Notes under the pieces: generated by a model | The model's input: only the letters and a program-made list of their open reading frames with translations | The model's database searches: none | Told to the model about the DNA's origin: nothing | Made by a program: the position numbers and the translations under genes | DNA from: Pontibacter virosus | GTDB lineage: Bacteria > Bacteroidota > Bacteroidia > Cytophagales > Hymenobacteraceae | Reading direction: 5' to 3' | DNA length: 64,000 nt | Assembly (NCBI RefSeq): GCF_003096355.1 | Contig: NZ_QEKI01000016.1 | Span: forward strand, 53,724-117,723 | Part shown: one piece after another, positions 1 through 8,372 of the stretch | How positions within the stretch are numbered: position 1 is the first letter of the stretch | How the letters are laid out: every line of letters starts with the position of its first letter

Positions 1-799
1 TATTGTGCTGGGTGCCATTGTGCTTTCTAATGCCGATGCTCTCGTAGAAAGCCTGGGTACGATGAACGCAGCCGAAAAAGCTGCAGAATTGAACGCCCTG
101 GCTGCTAAAGTAATTACCCCATACCTGGTGATTGTGGCCGTACTGATTGTGCTGGCAGTGCTCATTTATTTCTCGTCATTACCTGAGGTAGACACCGACC
201 AGGAAGACGAAACAGTAGCCGCCGCCAATACCAATAAGACAAGCATTCTGCAGTTCCCACACCTGCTGATGGGAGCTTTTGCCCTTTTCCTGTATGTTGG
301 TGTAGAAGTAATGGCCGGTGACACCATCATCAGCTATGCCGCTTACGGTCAAGGTATACCGTTTACAGAGGCTAAGTTTTTCACATCCGTTACCCTGATC
401 GCCATGATCGTAGGTTACCTGATCGGCATCGCAGCAATTCCGAAGTATATACGACAGGAGAAGGCACTGCAGATATCTGCTGTGCTGGGTGTGCTGTTTA
501 CGATCTCAGCGATCATGACGGAGGGCTACATTTCGGTGCTTTCTATCGCCTTGTTGGGTTTTGCCAATGCGCTTATGTGGCCTGCCATCTGGCCGCTTGC
601 CCTGGCTGACCTTGGCCGTTTCACCAAGATCGGGTCTTCGTTTCTGATCATGGGTATAGCGGGTGGTGCCATTCTGCCATTGATATACGGCGCATTGTCT
701 GATGCCGTAGACTCGCAGCAGGCTTATTGGATCATGGTGCCTTGCTACCTGTTCATCTTATACTTTGCCATTGCCGGTCATAAAGTGCGTACAAAGTAA
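1..799 (+). CDS. FucP-family MFS sugar transporter, C-terminal part (partial)
   Basis: The reading frame is open from the window edge, so the gene starts upstream. The visible part is about 265 residues of very hydrophobic sequence with some six to seven membrane segments and a charged cytoplasmic loop (EVDTDQEDE). The segment LMWPAIWPLALADLG followed by a glycine-rich helix matches the C-terminal half of glucose/galactose/fucose:H+ symporters of the FucP family. It would import hexoses across the inner membrane. The exact sugar cannot be read from this half. A strong hairpin follows directly, so it ends its transcription unit. Confidence 0.85.
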   Translation, partial: IVLGAIVLSNADALVESLGTMNAAEKAAELNALAAKVITPYLVIVAVLIVLAVLIYFSSLPEVDTDQEDETVAAANTNKTSILQFPHLLMGAFALFLYVGVEVMAGDTIISYAAYGQGIPFTEAKFFTSVTLIAMIVGYLIGIAAIPKYIRQEKALQISAVLGVLFTISAIMTEGYISVLSIALLGFANALMWPAIWPLALADLGRFTKIGSSFLIMGIAGGAILPLIYGALSDAVDSQQAYWIMVPCYLFILYFAIAGHKVRTK

Positions 800-813
800 A
801 ACAGCTTTATACT

Positions 814-857
814 AAACAGAGACAGGAGCCCCGCAAGAGGCTCCTGTCTCTGTTTTA
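814..857 (+). terminator. intrinsic terminator after the sugar transporter
   Basis: A perfect 17-bp stem (814-830 with 839-855) has an 8-nt loop. It carries A-rich sequence on its left and TTTT on its right, so it may act in both directions. On the minus strand it would also serve the small lipoprotein gene ending at 931. Confidence 0.85.
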
Positions 858-930
858 TGGGTATAGGTGCAACCTTTAAGTCACAGTTAAAACCGTAATC
901 TTAAGGGTGAAAGCCAGGTATAGGTGTTTA

Positions 931-1083
931 CTATATAGTATTTGGCAAGATTGTTGATTCTGCAGCTACAGTTGTTGTGGCTTCAGGTATAGCTACAGCC
1001 TGTGCCTTGTTGTCGTCGCATGATGAGAAAAGGGCAAGTACGAGTAGGGTCAGCAGCAGCACCCCGTATAGTCTGTTCAGCAT
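931..1083 (-). CDS. very small lipoprotein (50 aa)
   Basis: A minus-strand frame of 50 codons runs from ATG at 1083 to TAG at 931. It begins MLNRLYGVLLLTLLVLALFS followed by S-C, a textbook lipoprotein signal with the lipobox cysteine at residue 22. A short Ala/Thr-rich mature part follows. The protein would be lipidated and exported. No domain is recognised and no neighbour suggests a function. The mature part contains the AIPEA stretch encoded by the GGTATAG word that is frequent in this genome. Confidence 0.6.
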   Translation of the reverse strand: MLNRLYGVLLLTLLVLALFSSCDDNKAQAVAIPEATTTVAAESTILPNTI

Positions 1084-1271
1084 GGCTTCTCAAGTTTAGC
1101 ATGCCAGCAGTTTGGCATAAGCGTAATTACGCAGGCTCCTTCAGATTAGTTGAGCCCTGGTTGCCGAAGCAGCCAAATAATTTTATAGGACGGAAACGAT
1201 GGATAGTTTAGTTTTTAAAACAATTGCATTATTTATACCCATCGGCATGATTAGGTATGCAGGTAAGTACA

Positions 1272-1279
1272 TACATTTG
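1272..1279 (+). promoter_or_regulatory. Bacteroidota -7 box for the His/Lys/Gly-rich lipoprotein
   Basis: TACATTTG fits the TAnnTTTG -7 consensus and lies about 50 nt before the ATG at 1328. No convincing -33 TTG was seen at the usual distance. Confidence 0.4.
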
Positions 1280-1327
1280 CGCCTGCCAAACAGGTTTTAA
1301 CTCTCATAATTATAAAACAATCTCACT

Positions 1328-1720
1328 ATGCAACGCCTTAGACTCCTACTCCTGATTGTACTGTCTGTCGCCACTATGGCATCTTGTACCACCTCTCGCA
1401 AGAAGAACAGCAACACCGGTGGGGTGGTCATCATCAAAGACAGCAAAGCCGGCCATCACAAGGGCTACAAAAAAGGCTGGACCAAGAACACGAACAATCC
1501 GCACCATCCGCGCACCACTAACCCGGGCCATACCAAGCACAAGCAGGGTAAAGGCGGCAACACCGTTATTATTGTAAATAACAACAATACTACGGTTAGG
1601 CAGGCAGCACCGAAAGGCAAACCAGGACATGGTAATCACCACAACGGAGGCAAAGGAAAAGGTAACCAAGGCAACGGCAATAATGGCAAGCACGGCAAAG
1701 GAAAGGGCGGCAAGAAATAA
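1328..1720 (+). CDS. His/Lys/Gly/Asn-rich lipoprotein
   Basis: 130 aa. The signal peptide MQRLRLLLLIVLSVATMAS is followed by lipobox cysteine 20. The mature part has no evident globular domain: it is low-complexity, with many Gly, His, Lys and Asn residues and repeated GKG/GNG/HHN motifs, and ends GKHGKGKGGKK. It would be a lipid-anchored, highly basic and disordered surface or periplasmic protein. Histidine clusters could bind metals, and the basic tail could bind nucleic acid or polysaccharide; both are inference. It is monocistronic with its own terminator. Confidence 0.75.
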   Translation: MQRLRLLLLIVLSVATMASCTTSRKKNSNTGGVVIIKDSKAGHHKGYKKGWTKNTNNPHHPRTTNPGHTKHKQGKGGNTVIIVNNNNTTVRQAAPKGKPGHGNHHNGGKGKGNQGNGNNGKHGKGKGGKK

Positions 1721-1757
1721 GCGGCTTCCTTCTTTGGCAAAGTATAACAGCAGGTAT

Positions 1758-1790
1758 AGGCAAGTTCCGTTTCGGGCTTGCCTTATTTGT
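1758..1790 (+). terminator. terminator after the basic lipoprotein
   Basis: AGGCAAG (1758-1764) pairs with CTTGCCT (1777-1783) around a C/G-containing loop, followed by TATTTGTT. It lies about 40 nt after the stop codon. Confidence 0.6.
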
Positions 1791-2227
1791 TAGTGGTGAT
1801 ACGTGACCAAAACTTAGTCGATGGAATAGCACGATTTGTATATAGAAAACCTGATTAGGTATAAATACCAAGTTATTATAATTACAAATTGGGTATGTTT
1901 ATGAACTATCCCATACACTATTATGTCGGATGTATTTGCGTATGCCCTTTCCAAGCGATGAACAACAAACTATAATTTGAAAGCCCTTACAAGAAGAAGG
2001 TGCTTTATGCTGTCTCCCTTTCTAGTATGTAGGTAGTGCAAGGAGCGCCAGCACAGTGGGGCATTTGAAATTATAAAATCTAAGGCCATCATCCACAGGT
2101 AAATAGTCCTGTGCATGATGGCCTTTGTTTGTTGGTATAAATCGAGGGATTAACTGAACAATTTTTGGTGTATATAGGTATATATATTATATTAGATACT
2201 CGATACTCACCAAATAATCAGAACCTT
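1791..2227 (+). other. intergenic region with an orphan terminator-like hairpin
   Basis: I find no credible coding frame here. A second strong hairpin lies at 2082-2125: AAGGCCATCAT pairs with ATGATGGCCTT and the inner ACAGG pairs with CCTGT, followed by TGTTTGTT. It has no gene directly upstream, so a small RNA ending there is possible (see findings). Confidence 0.45.
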
Positions 2228-2455
2228 ATGACTTTGTTAAGATTTACGCTACTGATCATCCTGGTTATCACCCTTTCGTCCCTTTCTTCATGCTCCTCTT
2301 TCAGTCGCAGCAGTCACGCCATTGTGGTAGACGATTACAGTAGCATGCGGTATGTAAAAGGAAAACCGGACAGGGTACATAAAAAGTGGAAGTCAAAGTC
2401 GTCTTATACACCCAGAAACAACAAGGTGGCAAAGAGGCGAACTGCTGACTGGTAG
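2228..2455 (+). CDS. small basic lipoprotein (75 aa)
   Basis: I chose the ATG at 2228 because it gives a clean lipoprotein signal (MTLLRFTLLIILVITLSSLS then S-C); an ATG at 2165 would add 21 residues before it. The short mature part is basic (KGKPDRVHKKWKSKSS). No domain is recognised. The composition resembles the lipoprotein at 1328, and both stand beside envelope genes. It is probably a lipid-anchored envelope protein. Confidence 0.65.
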   Translation: MTLLRFTLLIILVITLSSLSSCSSFSRSSHAIVVDDYSSMRYVKGKPDRVHKKWKSKSSYTPRNNKVAKRRTADW

Positions 2456-2522
2456 CTCCACGATAAGAAACTGAGGAAAGGCCAAACTCCTACTTTTGTC
2501 TACAAGCTGCGTATAGGCAGCT

Positions 2523-3020
2523 ATGGAAACGGCAAATACGCACTATACCCGCACACCCCGCACCGAAAGCCTGAAATGGGTAGACCGGATGACCCACTTA
2601 ATGGATAACCAGTTCCGCATGCCGGGTACTAACTGGCGGTTCGGGCTCGATCCTATTCTTGGGCTATTCCCGGTGGTGGGTGACCTGGCTTCATTTAGTG
2701 TGTCCGCTATGCTGATTCTGACCATGGCCCGCCATGGGGCGAGTGGCAAAATGGTGACCCTGATGCTACTCAACGTAGCACTGGATGCCCTGTTCGGGAG
2801 TATTCCCATCCTCGGCAATATCTTTGACTTTGCCTTTAAAGCGAACGAACGCAATGTACGCATGCTGAGGGCGCACTATGAGGAGGGTAAATACCAGGGA
2901 AGTGGCAAAAAAATTATTATGGGCGTCATTGTTGGAATCATCGTAATAGGCATTCTGCTGCTTTGGGCCCTATGGGAGTTGCTGGCCTTTGCATTTCAAC
3001 TGGTGCAAGGCTGGCTCTAA
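2523..3020 (+). CDS. DUF4112 domain membrane protein
   Basis: 165 aa. The central part (about residues 15-120) matches DUF4112: a WVDRMTHLMD helix, then FGLDPILGLFPVVGD, then a second hydrophobic stretch ending in IPILGNIFDFAFKAN and NVRMLRAHY. A C-terminal membrane helix (about 132-160) follows. The family occurs widely in bacteria and archaea as small inner-membrane proteins of unknown role. It is convergent with uvdE, with only 6 bp between stop codons. Confidence 0.8.
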   Translation: METANTHYTRTPRTESLKWVDRMTHLMDNQFRMPGTNWRFGLDPILGLFPVVGDLASFSVSAMLILTMARHGASGKMVTLMLLNVALDALFGSIPILGNIFDFAFKANERNVRMLRAHYEEGKYQGSGKKIIMGVIVGIIVIGILLLWALWELLAFAFQLVQGWL

Positions 3021-3026
3021 ATTGGG

Positions 3027-3920
3027 CTATATTCTGCCAAGTTCCTTTGCCACAGCCACTGCCTTGTGCGCACTGGCTTCCTTGTCCTTTATTTCCAGCA
3101 TAATATCCATGTCGATGCCTTCGGTTTCTACAAGGAAATCGTGAAAAGCCTGTTCTCCGATGCTTTGCACATGCTTGCCTTTCCGTTCCCCCGGAGACTG
3201 GGCGCTGTAGTCCACCATCAGGATGCCATCGCGTGCAGGTTGCCAAGTTTGGGCCGCCAGCATCACCGCCTCCCGCATAGGCTCCCCGTTGTTCACACAC
3301 TCATGGTGCAGGTTGTCGAAAATGATGGGCATTCCCGTGAGCTCGTGCAGCACCAGGCAGTCGGTGAGACTGTAGGTGCGGTCGTCATTCTCAACACAAA
3401 GGCGGGCTTTTACTTCCTCGGGTAGCATGGTGTGGTATACCTCAGCAAAGCGATTGAGCGCGGATTCCTTATCGCCATAGGCACCACCACCGTGTATCTG
3501 CAGTTTGGCTGTGGCGTCAAGCCCCATTAGGTCGAGGATGCTGCCTTGGTAAACCAGTTCGGCAATACTGTTCTGCACTGTTTGGGGGTTTGGGGAGTTG
3601 AGTACCACAAACTGGTCGGGGTGCATGGAAATGCGCAGATCGTGGCGCTTGATGTAATCGCCGAGACGGCGCAGGGTCAGTTTAAAATGCTCCTGCCAGT
3701 TATAGGTGTTGATAGGATGCGATGCGAAAGGCACCAGATCGGACGTGAGTCGGAAGAAGTGCAAACCATTCTCCACGTTAAACTCCAGTATGCGGCGCAA
3801 GCAGCTCAGGTTCTGCTCTACTGTTTGTATCAGGCGCTCCTCGGAGTAAGAGGCTAACCGAAAAGTCCGGGAGGAGGAACAGTCAAGCGTCTGGTTGATG
3901 CAGGGGTATCCGATTTTCAT
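3027..3920 (-). CDS. uvsE: UV damage endonuclease UvdE (UVDE family)
   Basis: 297 aa, the usual size for UvdE. The TIM-barrel begins MKIGYPCINQTL. Family landmarks are FFRLTSDLVPFASHP, ISMHPDQFVVLNSP, QIHGGGAYGDK, CVENDDR and FDNLHHECVN, which carry the His/Asp/Glu metal ligands. The enzyme nicks DNA 5' of UV photoproducts and some abasic sites and starts an alternative excision-repair route. It is monocistronic and convergent with the DUF4112 gene. Confidence 0.93.
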   Translation of the reverse strand: MKIGYPCINQTLDCSSSRTFRLASYSEERLIQTVEQNLSCLRRILEFNVENGLHFFRLTSDLVPFASHPINTYNWQEHFKLTLRRLGDYIKRHDLRISMHPDQFVVLNSPNPQTVQNSIAELVYQGSILDLMGLDATAKLQIHGGGAYGDKESALNRFAEVYHTMLPEEVKARLCVENDDRTYSLTDCLVLHELTGMPIIFDNLHHECVNNGEPMREAVMLAAQTWQPARDGILMVDYSAQSPGERKGKHVQSIGEQAFHDFLVETEGIDMDIMLEIKDKEASAHKAVAVAKELGRI

Positions 3921-4001
3921 AAGGTATACAGGTATGGCTATACCCTAACCTACGCACAAGCTGATTGTTTTGTCGAAAATCAGATTTCAGAAAGGTGCAT
4001 T

Positions 4002-4649
4002 TCAGCGCTCTATTTCATAGCCTGTATTGTCTTTAAAGAGGCGGTTATAGTTCTCTTTTTCCTCTTTGCGGCGCTTGAGTTCCTGGATCAGGAGCAATTG
4101 CTGCAGTTTCTGGTTCTGCTTTCCTTCCTTAGAAAACATATCATAGAGCAGCGAAATGGGGCTCAGCGGGGTAGGAGCAACAGGAGGCGGTGGAGGACCG
4201 GGCTCCAGCTCCGGACGATAACCTTTGCGCTTTACATATTCCGGCTCCTCTTTTTTCATGTTGCGCAGCGCCCGCTGTATCATTTCTTCTGATGGTCGGC
4301 TGGTGATTTCTACTTCGCCCAACATCACACTGTCAGGCTGCAGGATGATGTTCACGCGGAGTTCAGAAACAGGCAGGTTGCGGGGCAGGTATAGCATGGG
4401 CTTAAAACCAACGGCCCGGATCAACAGCGTGTCGCTCTGGTCGATATCGATCAGGAATTTGCCTTCTTCGTCGGATATAACGCCTTGGGTGGTGCCGTAG
4501 CGTATGACGCCAGCACCAGGTATAGGAGTGCTTTTGTCGGGCTCGAGCACGGTGCCGCTCACCCGTATGTTGCGCTGTGCCAGGGCCGGCAGTACGCTTA
4601 CCAGTAACAGGGTGGAAAGAAGTAGTAGTCGCAGCAGGTGTAGGGGCAT
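4002..4649 (-). CDS. secreted CarboxypepD_reg-like domain protein
   Basis: About 215 aa from the internal ATG at 4649, which gives a clean signal peptide ending PALAQ; the ATG at 4694 would add 15 residues that do not fit. Residues about 20-115 form a peptidase-associated beta-sandwich (VSGTVLEPDKSTPIPGAGV, GTTQGVISDEEGKF, ILQPDSVMLGEVEI), as found at the start of TonB-dependent receptors. There is no plug or barrel here. The C-terminal half has a Pro-rich stretch (PGPPPPPVAPTP) and a charged coiled coil. It is probably a periplasmic or surface protein of unknown role. Confidence 0.75.
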   Translation of the reverse strand: MPLHLLRLLLLSTLLLVSVLPALAQRNIRVSGTVLEPDKSTPIPGAGVIRYGTTQGVISDEEGKFLIDIDQSDTLLIRAVGFKPMLYLPRNLPVSELRVNIILQPDSVMLGEVEITSRPSEEMIQRALRNMKKEEPEYVKRKGYRPELEPGPPPPPVAPTPLSPISLLYDMFSKEGKQNQKLQQLLLIQELKRRKEEKENYNRLFKDNTGYEIER

Positions 4650-4797
4650 GTTACAGCAGAGGCCACCTCGGGAGTGGCAAAGGGTTAATGTCAATACGCC
4701 GGAAAAGGCTTAAAAGTATGCTGCTGCCAAAATTAATATCAGCAGCGCGGCATGATGCTAAATTACTAAATTTTAGCAAAAGACGGGCTTAAATAGC

Positions 4798-4830
4798 GAA
4801 AGCCCATAGCTACGGGCGCTACAGGCTTTC
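4798..4830 (-). terminator. possible terminator after the Asn/Gln-rich lipoprotein
   Basis: GAAAGCC and GGCTTTC pair with an inner TAGC/GCTA stem, 24 nt beyond the stop at 4854. The T-run on the minus strand is weak. Confidence 0.4.
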
Positions 4831-4853
4831 AAACTATTATACGCTGATAAATT

Positions 4854-5579
4854 TTACTGGTTTCTGTTTGTGTTATTATTAGTGCCGGGCAGGTTTTTAT
4901 TGGTGCCGGAGTTATTCATCTGGTTATTATTCATCTGATTCTGGTTCTGCATAGTGCCTGAGTTGTCAAGCTGGTTGGTGCCGTCGTTGCTCATGCCCCA
5001 GTAGTTGGCGCGTTTCTCCTGATACTGACGGTACTGCTCCTGCGACAGGATCGATTGCAGCTCACGATCTGTTTCCTCCATGATCTGTTCACGCTGAGTG
5101 TCCAGGTCTGATGCGGCTGTCGTGTTGTTTTGTGTGTCTGTATTCGTGTTGGTTCGGATGTCGGTCATCGTGCCGCCGTCCTTGTCATAGCGTTTTTTTT
5201 CAGTAGTGGCCATATTGTCAACCTCTTCTGCTACCTGACCTCCCATCCGACTGGTCTCGTTGTAGTTGTATTCCAGTTCACTAAGGCGACGCTCCCGTTC
5301 ATACAGTACTTGCTGTACTCGGTTTTGAGTAGTTGTATCGAGGCGCATGTCCGTTGCCATTTGGCTCGCAATACGCTCTGAGTTGCTGCGCCATGCGGCA
5401 TCAGAGTTTGCCATGTCCGAGGTGCTGCCCATCGCTTCTTCGCTGCCTCTGATGTGGCTTTGGTTCACGTTTTCGTCCTGGTTGGCATCTGCTGTTTCGT
5501 ACGTTCTGCCCCTGTCTTCAGAACAAGAAGCAAACATCATGGCACTCACTATAGCTATTGAATAAAATACCTTTTTCAT
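4854..5579 (-). CDS. Asn/Gln/Thr-rich lipoprotein with an LTxxQ-like helix
   Basis: 241 aa. The signal MKKVFYSIAIVSAMMFAS precedes lipobox cysteine 19. The middle consists of helical charged segments (RVQQVLYERERRLSELEYNY and EQIMEETDRELQSILSQEQY). The ILSQEQYRQYQ part resembles the LTxxQ motif of Spy/CpxP-type periplasmic chaperones, but the match is partial. The last about 50 residues are almost only N, Q, M, G and T. Function unknown; an envelope-stress role is speculation. Confidence 0.7.
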   Translation of the reverse strand: MKKVFYSIAIVSAMMFASCSEDRGRTYETADANQDENVNQSHIRGSEEAMGSTSDMANSDAAWRSNSERIASQMATDMRLDTTTQNRVQQVLYERERRLSELEYNYNETSRMGGQVAEEVDNMATTEKKRYDKDGGTMTDIRTNTNTDTQNNTTAASDLDTQREQIMEETDRELQSILSQEQYRQYQEKRANYWGMSNDGTNQLDNSGTMQNQNQMNNNQMNNSGTNKNLPGTNNNTNRNQ

Positions 5580-5860
5580 CTCTTAAATACGCTAAATTAA
5601 AAATTTAAAAACACAGTCTGTCTGTTTAAAATAGTATAAAACAAATATAGCCTGTGCTAATGTTTTACGATGAAAGAGTTGATAGGTTCATTTGGGTTTT
5701 GCTGTTTACTTCATGGTAAGAGCGGTTGATGCGCTAATAATTCGTTTTTAGCTGCTTTTTGTATTCCTGAGATACTTTGGATGTAATTAGGTCTTACTAG
5801 GGTGAGCTAGTCCTTATTATTTTGTTAATATGACAAAATATATATGAAGGTATAGTCTTA
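5580..5860. other. A+T-rich intergenic region
   Basis: No coding frame was found. It holds the -7 box TATATTTG for the leftward lipoprotein gene (plus-strand coordinates 5642-5649). Otherwise I see nothing beyond A/T-rich sequence. Confidence 0.5.
5642..5649 (-). promoter_or_regulatory. -7 box TATATTTG for the lipoprotein at 4854-5579
   Basis: The minus strand reads TATATTTG, an exact TAnnTTTG match, 62 nt before the ATG. No -33 TTG was seen at 19-20 nt. Confidence 0.5.
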
Positions 5861-5898
5861 AAAACAGAGCGCCGACCAACTGGCCGGCGCTCTGTTTT
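5861..5898 (-). terminator. terminator after the metallophosphoesterase gene
   Basis: A 14-bp stem (5861-5874 with 5885-5898) of AAAACAGAGCGCCG type has a 10-nt loop and T-rich flanks on both strands. It lies 20 nt beyond the stop at 5919. Confidence 0.8.
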
Positions 5899-5918
5899 AT
5901 AACAAATGAAACGTTTGC

Positions 5919-7154
5919 TTATGCTCTTTTCAACTCAAACACGGTAATTTCGGGAAGGAAGCCCACGCGGCCCGGATACCCAATAAAGCCTAAGCCGGTA
6001 TTGACGTACAGGTGTTGTCTGCCACGTTTGTAGAGACCTGCCCACTGTTCGTACACATACTGCACCGGACTCCATTTCAGGCCAGGTACGTTTACCCCAA
6101 ACTGCATGCCGTGTGTGTGACCCGACAAGGTAAGGTCAATGTCAGCATACTTTTGGTTGATCTCGCCATCCCAGTGCGAAGGGTCGTGCGACAGGAGTAC
6201 TTTAAATGGACTGTTTTCTGCTCCGGTATAGGCTTTGCTCAGGTCACCGTATTTCGGGAAGCCCGCCCGGTTGCCCCAGTTCTCCACACCCAGCACAGAG
6301 ATGTGCTCACCGTCTTTTTCGATGCGGCGGTTCTCGTTCAGCAATACGTCCCAGCCCATGCTGCGCTGTGTCTCTATGAGAGTCTGTAGGTTTTTGGTCT
6401 TTTCCTCACGGCTTTCCCAACTTACATAATCGCCATAGTCGTGGTTGCCGAGCACCGAAAACACACCCTGCTTCGCCCGAATCCCTTTCAGGGTGTCCAC
6501 GTGAGGCATCAACTCTGTAGCCACATTATTAACCAGGTCGCCTGTGAAGAACACGAGGTCGGCTTCTTGTTTGTTGATGAGGTTGACAGCCTCTTTTAAA
6601 GGCTCAGTAGAAGTGAAGCTGCCCGTGTGCATATCCGAAATCTGCAGCATCCTGAAGCCCTCGAAAGCCGCTGGTAGATTCGGGAAGCGAAGTGTGACAC
6701 GCTTTACGCGGTAATCGTAAGCACCTTTCACCATGCCGTAAATAAAAGCCGAGAATGGAACGGCCGCTACCAGAAGACCCATCTGGCTTAGGAACTTGCT
6801 GCGTGAAGGGTCAAAGGTCGTTTCTCCGCTATTCACGTTGTTGAAAACCAACTTGCCCAGGCGCAGGGCATCATCCACAAAAAGGAAAAGTACGACTACC
6901 AGTTTAGAGGCGAAAATGATGAAGAGCGTACTGGCCAGATATGTTTTGAAAGCATCAGGCGGCGTGCCACGCGTGAACGAAGCCAGCGCAAAGGTGCCAG
7001 CCGTGATGGCAAACACAAGCCAGTGCAAGATGTAAATGATGCGCTGGGTGCTGGCAGTAAGGTTTTGAGTGACGGTTTTGATAGCCTGGAAGACATAAAG
7101 GTCCACCAGGAACAGGATGAAAATTACTATTCCTATCGAAAAGTATCGTTGCAT
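5919..7154 (-). CDS. membrane-anchored metallophosphoesterase (YkuE/YaeI-like)
   Basis: 411 aa. The first about 150 residues hold four membrane segments. The calcineurin-like domain follows, with metal-ligand motifs ISDMHTGSF, FFTGDLVNN, VLGNHDYGDY and LTLSGHTHGMQFG. The C-terminal VNTGLGFIGYPGRVG is typical of the YkuE/YaeI subgroup. Such enzymes cleave phosphate esters, for example UDP-diacylglucosamine or other lipid-linked substrates, on the outer face of the membrane. The substrate here is unknown. It is divergent from radC. Confidence 0.85.
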   Translation of the reverse strand: MQRYFSIGIVIFILFLVDLYVFQAIKTVTQNLTASTQRIIYILHWLVFAITAGTFALASFTRGTPPDAFKTYLASTLFIIFASKLVVVLFLFVDDALRLGKLVFNNVNSGETTFDPSRSKFLSQMGLLVAAVPFSAFIYGMVKGAYDYRVKRVTLRFPNLPAAFEGFRMLQISDMHTGSFTSTEPLKEAVNLINKQEADLVFFTGDLVNNVATELMPHVDTLKGIRAKQGVFSVLGNHDYGDYVSWESREEKTKNLQTLIETQRSMGWDVLLNENRRIEKDGEHISVLGVENWGNRAGFPKYGDLSKAYTGAENSPFKVLLSHDPSHWDGEINQKYADIDLTLSGHTHGMQFGVNVPGLKWSPVQYVYEQWAGLYKRGRQHLYVNTGLGFIGYPGRVGFLPEITVFELKRA

Positions 7155-7238
7155 GGTATATGGTTGGTGCTGCGTCAGAACAGCCGACAGCAGCTTCAGG
7201 TTTTAAAAATTGTATGTTATTATAAAAAAGCCAGCTAA

Positions 7239-8042
7239 ATGACGTTGTTTCATGAACTATTTTTAGCTCAAACAGATTCACTTAGCAATCTTTTATCTAA
7301 CAAAATCTGTACCGCAGTGAAAGAAGAAGCCACGTCTGCACTTTTGGCATACGATACCGCCAACCTCAACATCAAGACCTGGGCCGAGGAAGACCGTCCG
7401 CGCGAAAAGCTCCTGCTCAAAGGCAAGTCCGCCCTGAGCGACGCCGAGCTGATCGCCATCCTGATCGGTTCTGGCACCCCAAAACTGACTGCAGTAGACG
7501 TAGCCAAACTCATACTGGCGGCCGTGGGTAACGATCTGAATGAACTAGCCAAACTGACAGTGAAGGACCTCACGAAGATAAAAGGGATAGGGGAAGCCAA
7601 GGCTATTTCGATTGTGAGTGCGCTGGAACTGGGCAGACGTCGCAAAGAGACCACTGCCGCTGCCAAAACCCGCATCACCTGCTCCACCGATATTTACAAC
7701 TACATCAAGCCCCAACTGCTGGACCTGCCCCACGAGGAGTTCTGGGTAATTTTGCTTAACCGCGCCAATGTGGTGATGAAGAAGGAAAGCATCAGCAGTG
7801 GGGGAGTGGCCGGCACGGTGGCTGACCCGAAAATGATCTTCAAAAAGGCCATCGAGCAGTTGGCGAGCTCTATTATACTGGTACACAACCACCCCAGCGG
7901 CAATACTAAGCCCAGCGCCGCTGACATCGCCCTCACCAAAAAAATGAAAGAAGCCGGACAGTTTCTGGACTTACCGATTTTGGACCACATCATCTTTACT
8001 GACAGCGATTACTATAGCTTTGCAGACGAAGGGATGCTGTGA
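7239..8042 (+). CDS. radC: RadC family JAB1/MPN-domain protein
   Basis: The N-terminal RadC helix-hairpin-helix region (AEEDRPREKLLLKGK, LTKIKGIGEAKA) is followed by a JAB1/MPN domain with the metal motif HNHPSGNTKPSAAD and the final ILDHIIF. RadC proteins are linked to DNA repair or recombination, but their biochemical activity is not settled. From the ATG at 7239 the protein has 267 aa, about 38 more than usual. A GTG at 7317 would give 241 aa and may be the true start. Confidence 0.9.
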   Translation: MTLFHELFLAQTDSLSNLLSNKICTAVKEEATSALLAYDTANLNIKTWAEEDRPREKLLLKGKSALSDAELIAILIGSGTPKLTAVDVAKLILAAVGNDLNELAKLTVKDLTKIKGIGEAKAISIVSALELGRRRKETTAAAKTRITCSTDIYNYIKPQLLDLPHEEFWVILLNRANVVMKKESISSGGVAGTVADPKMIFKKAIEQLASSIILVHNHPSGNTKPSAADIALTKKMKEAGQFLDLPILDHIIFTDSDYYSFADEGML

Positions 8043-8082
8043 GCTTAGGAGTTGCGAGACAGTAATTACGAGCAAAAACAAA

Positions 8083-8159
8083 TGTCATTTCGAGCGCAGT
8101 GAGAAATCTGGATATTGAATCTTAATACTTCAGATTTTTTTCCTCTGGTCGGAATGACA
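8083..8159. repeat. REP-like imperfect palindrome
   Basis: TGTCATTTCGAGCGCAGTGAGAAATCTG on the left pairs with CAGATTTTTTTCCTCTGGTCGGAATGACA on the right, an imperfect 28-bp inverted repeat around an A/T-rich loop. Elements starting GTCATTTCGA and ending GAATGAC are common between genes in Bacteroidota. It sits between convergent radC and ywbE and could act as a terminator for both. Confidence 0.65.
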
Positions 8160-8166
8160 GGGTAGC

Positions 8167-8367
8167 CTAATCTTCTTCCAGGATTTCCTTTACGCGTCCA
8201 ACCTCTCCTGTTTCAAGTCTTACCTTGATGCCATGCGGGTGGTTTGGCGACTTGGTGAGAATGGCTTCTACATACCCTTCCGTTAAGTCGCCGGTGCGCT
8301 GGTCTTCTTTGAGCACGATGTTCACGTGCGAGCCTATTTTGATGTTACTGCGTTTGGTGCCGTCCAT
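8167..8367 (-). CDS. YwbE family protein (DUF2196)
   Basis: 66 aa, the full family length. The sequence carries the YwbE signature: IKIGSHVNIVLKEDQRTGDL, then GYVEAILTKSPNHPHGIKV and GEVGRVKEIL. It is a small beta-barrel-like protein of unknown function, common in Bacillota and Bacteroidota. It lies 5 bp downstream of the secreted protein gene at 8373-8891, so the two are probably co-transcribed. Confidence 0.88.
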   Translation of the reverse strand: MDGTKRSNIKIGSHVNIVLKEDQRTGDLTEGYVEAILTKSPNHPHGIKVRLETGEVGRVKEILEED

Positions 8368-8372
8368 TAGGT

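Noticed and set aside
1002..1211. 69-aa plus-strand frame
   Set aside because: It lies antisense to the small lipoprotein at 931-1083, which has a clear lipobox.
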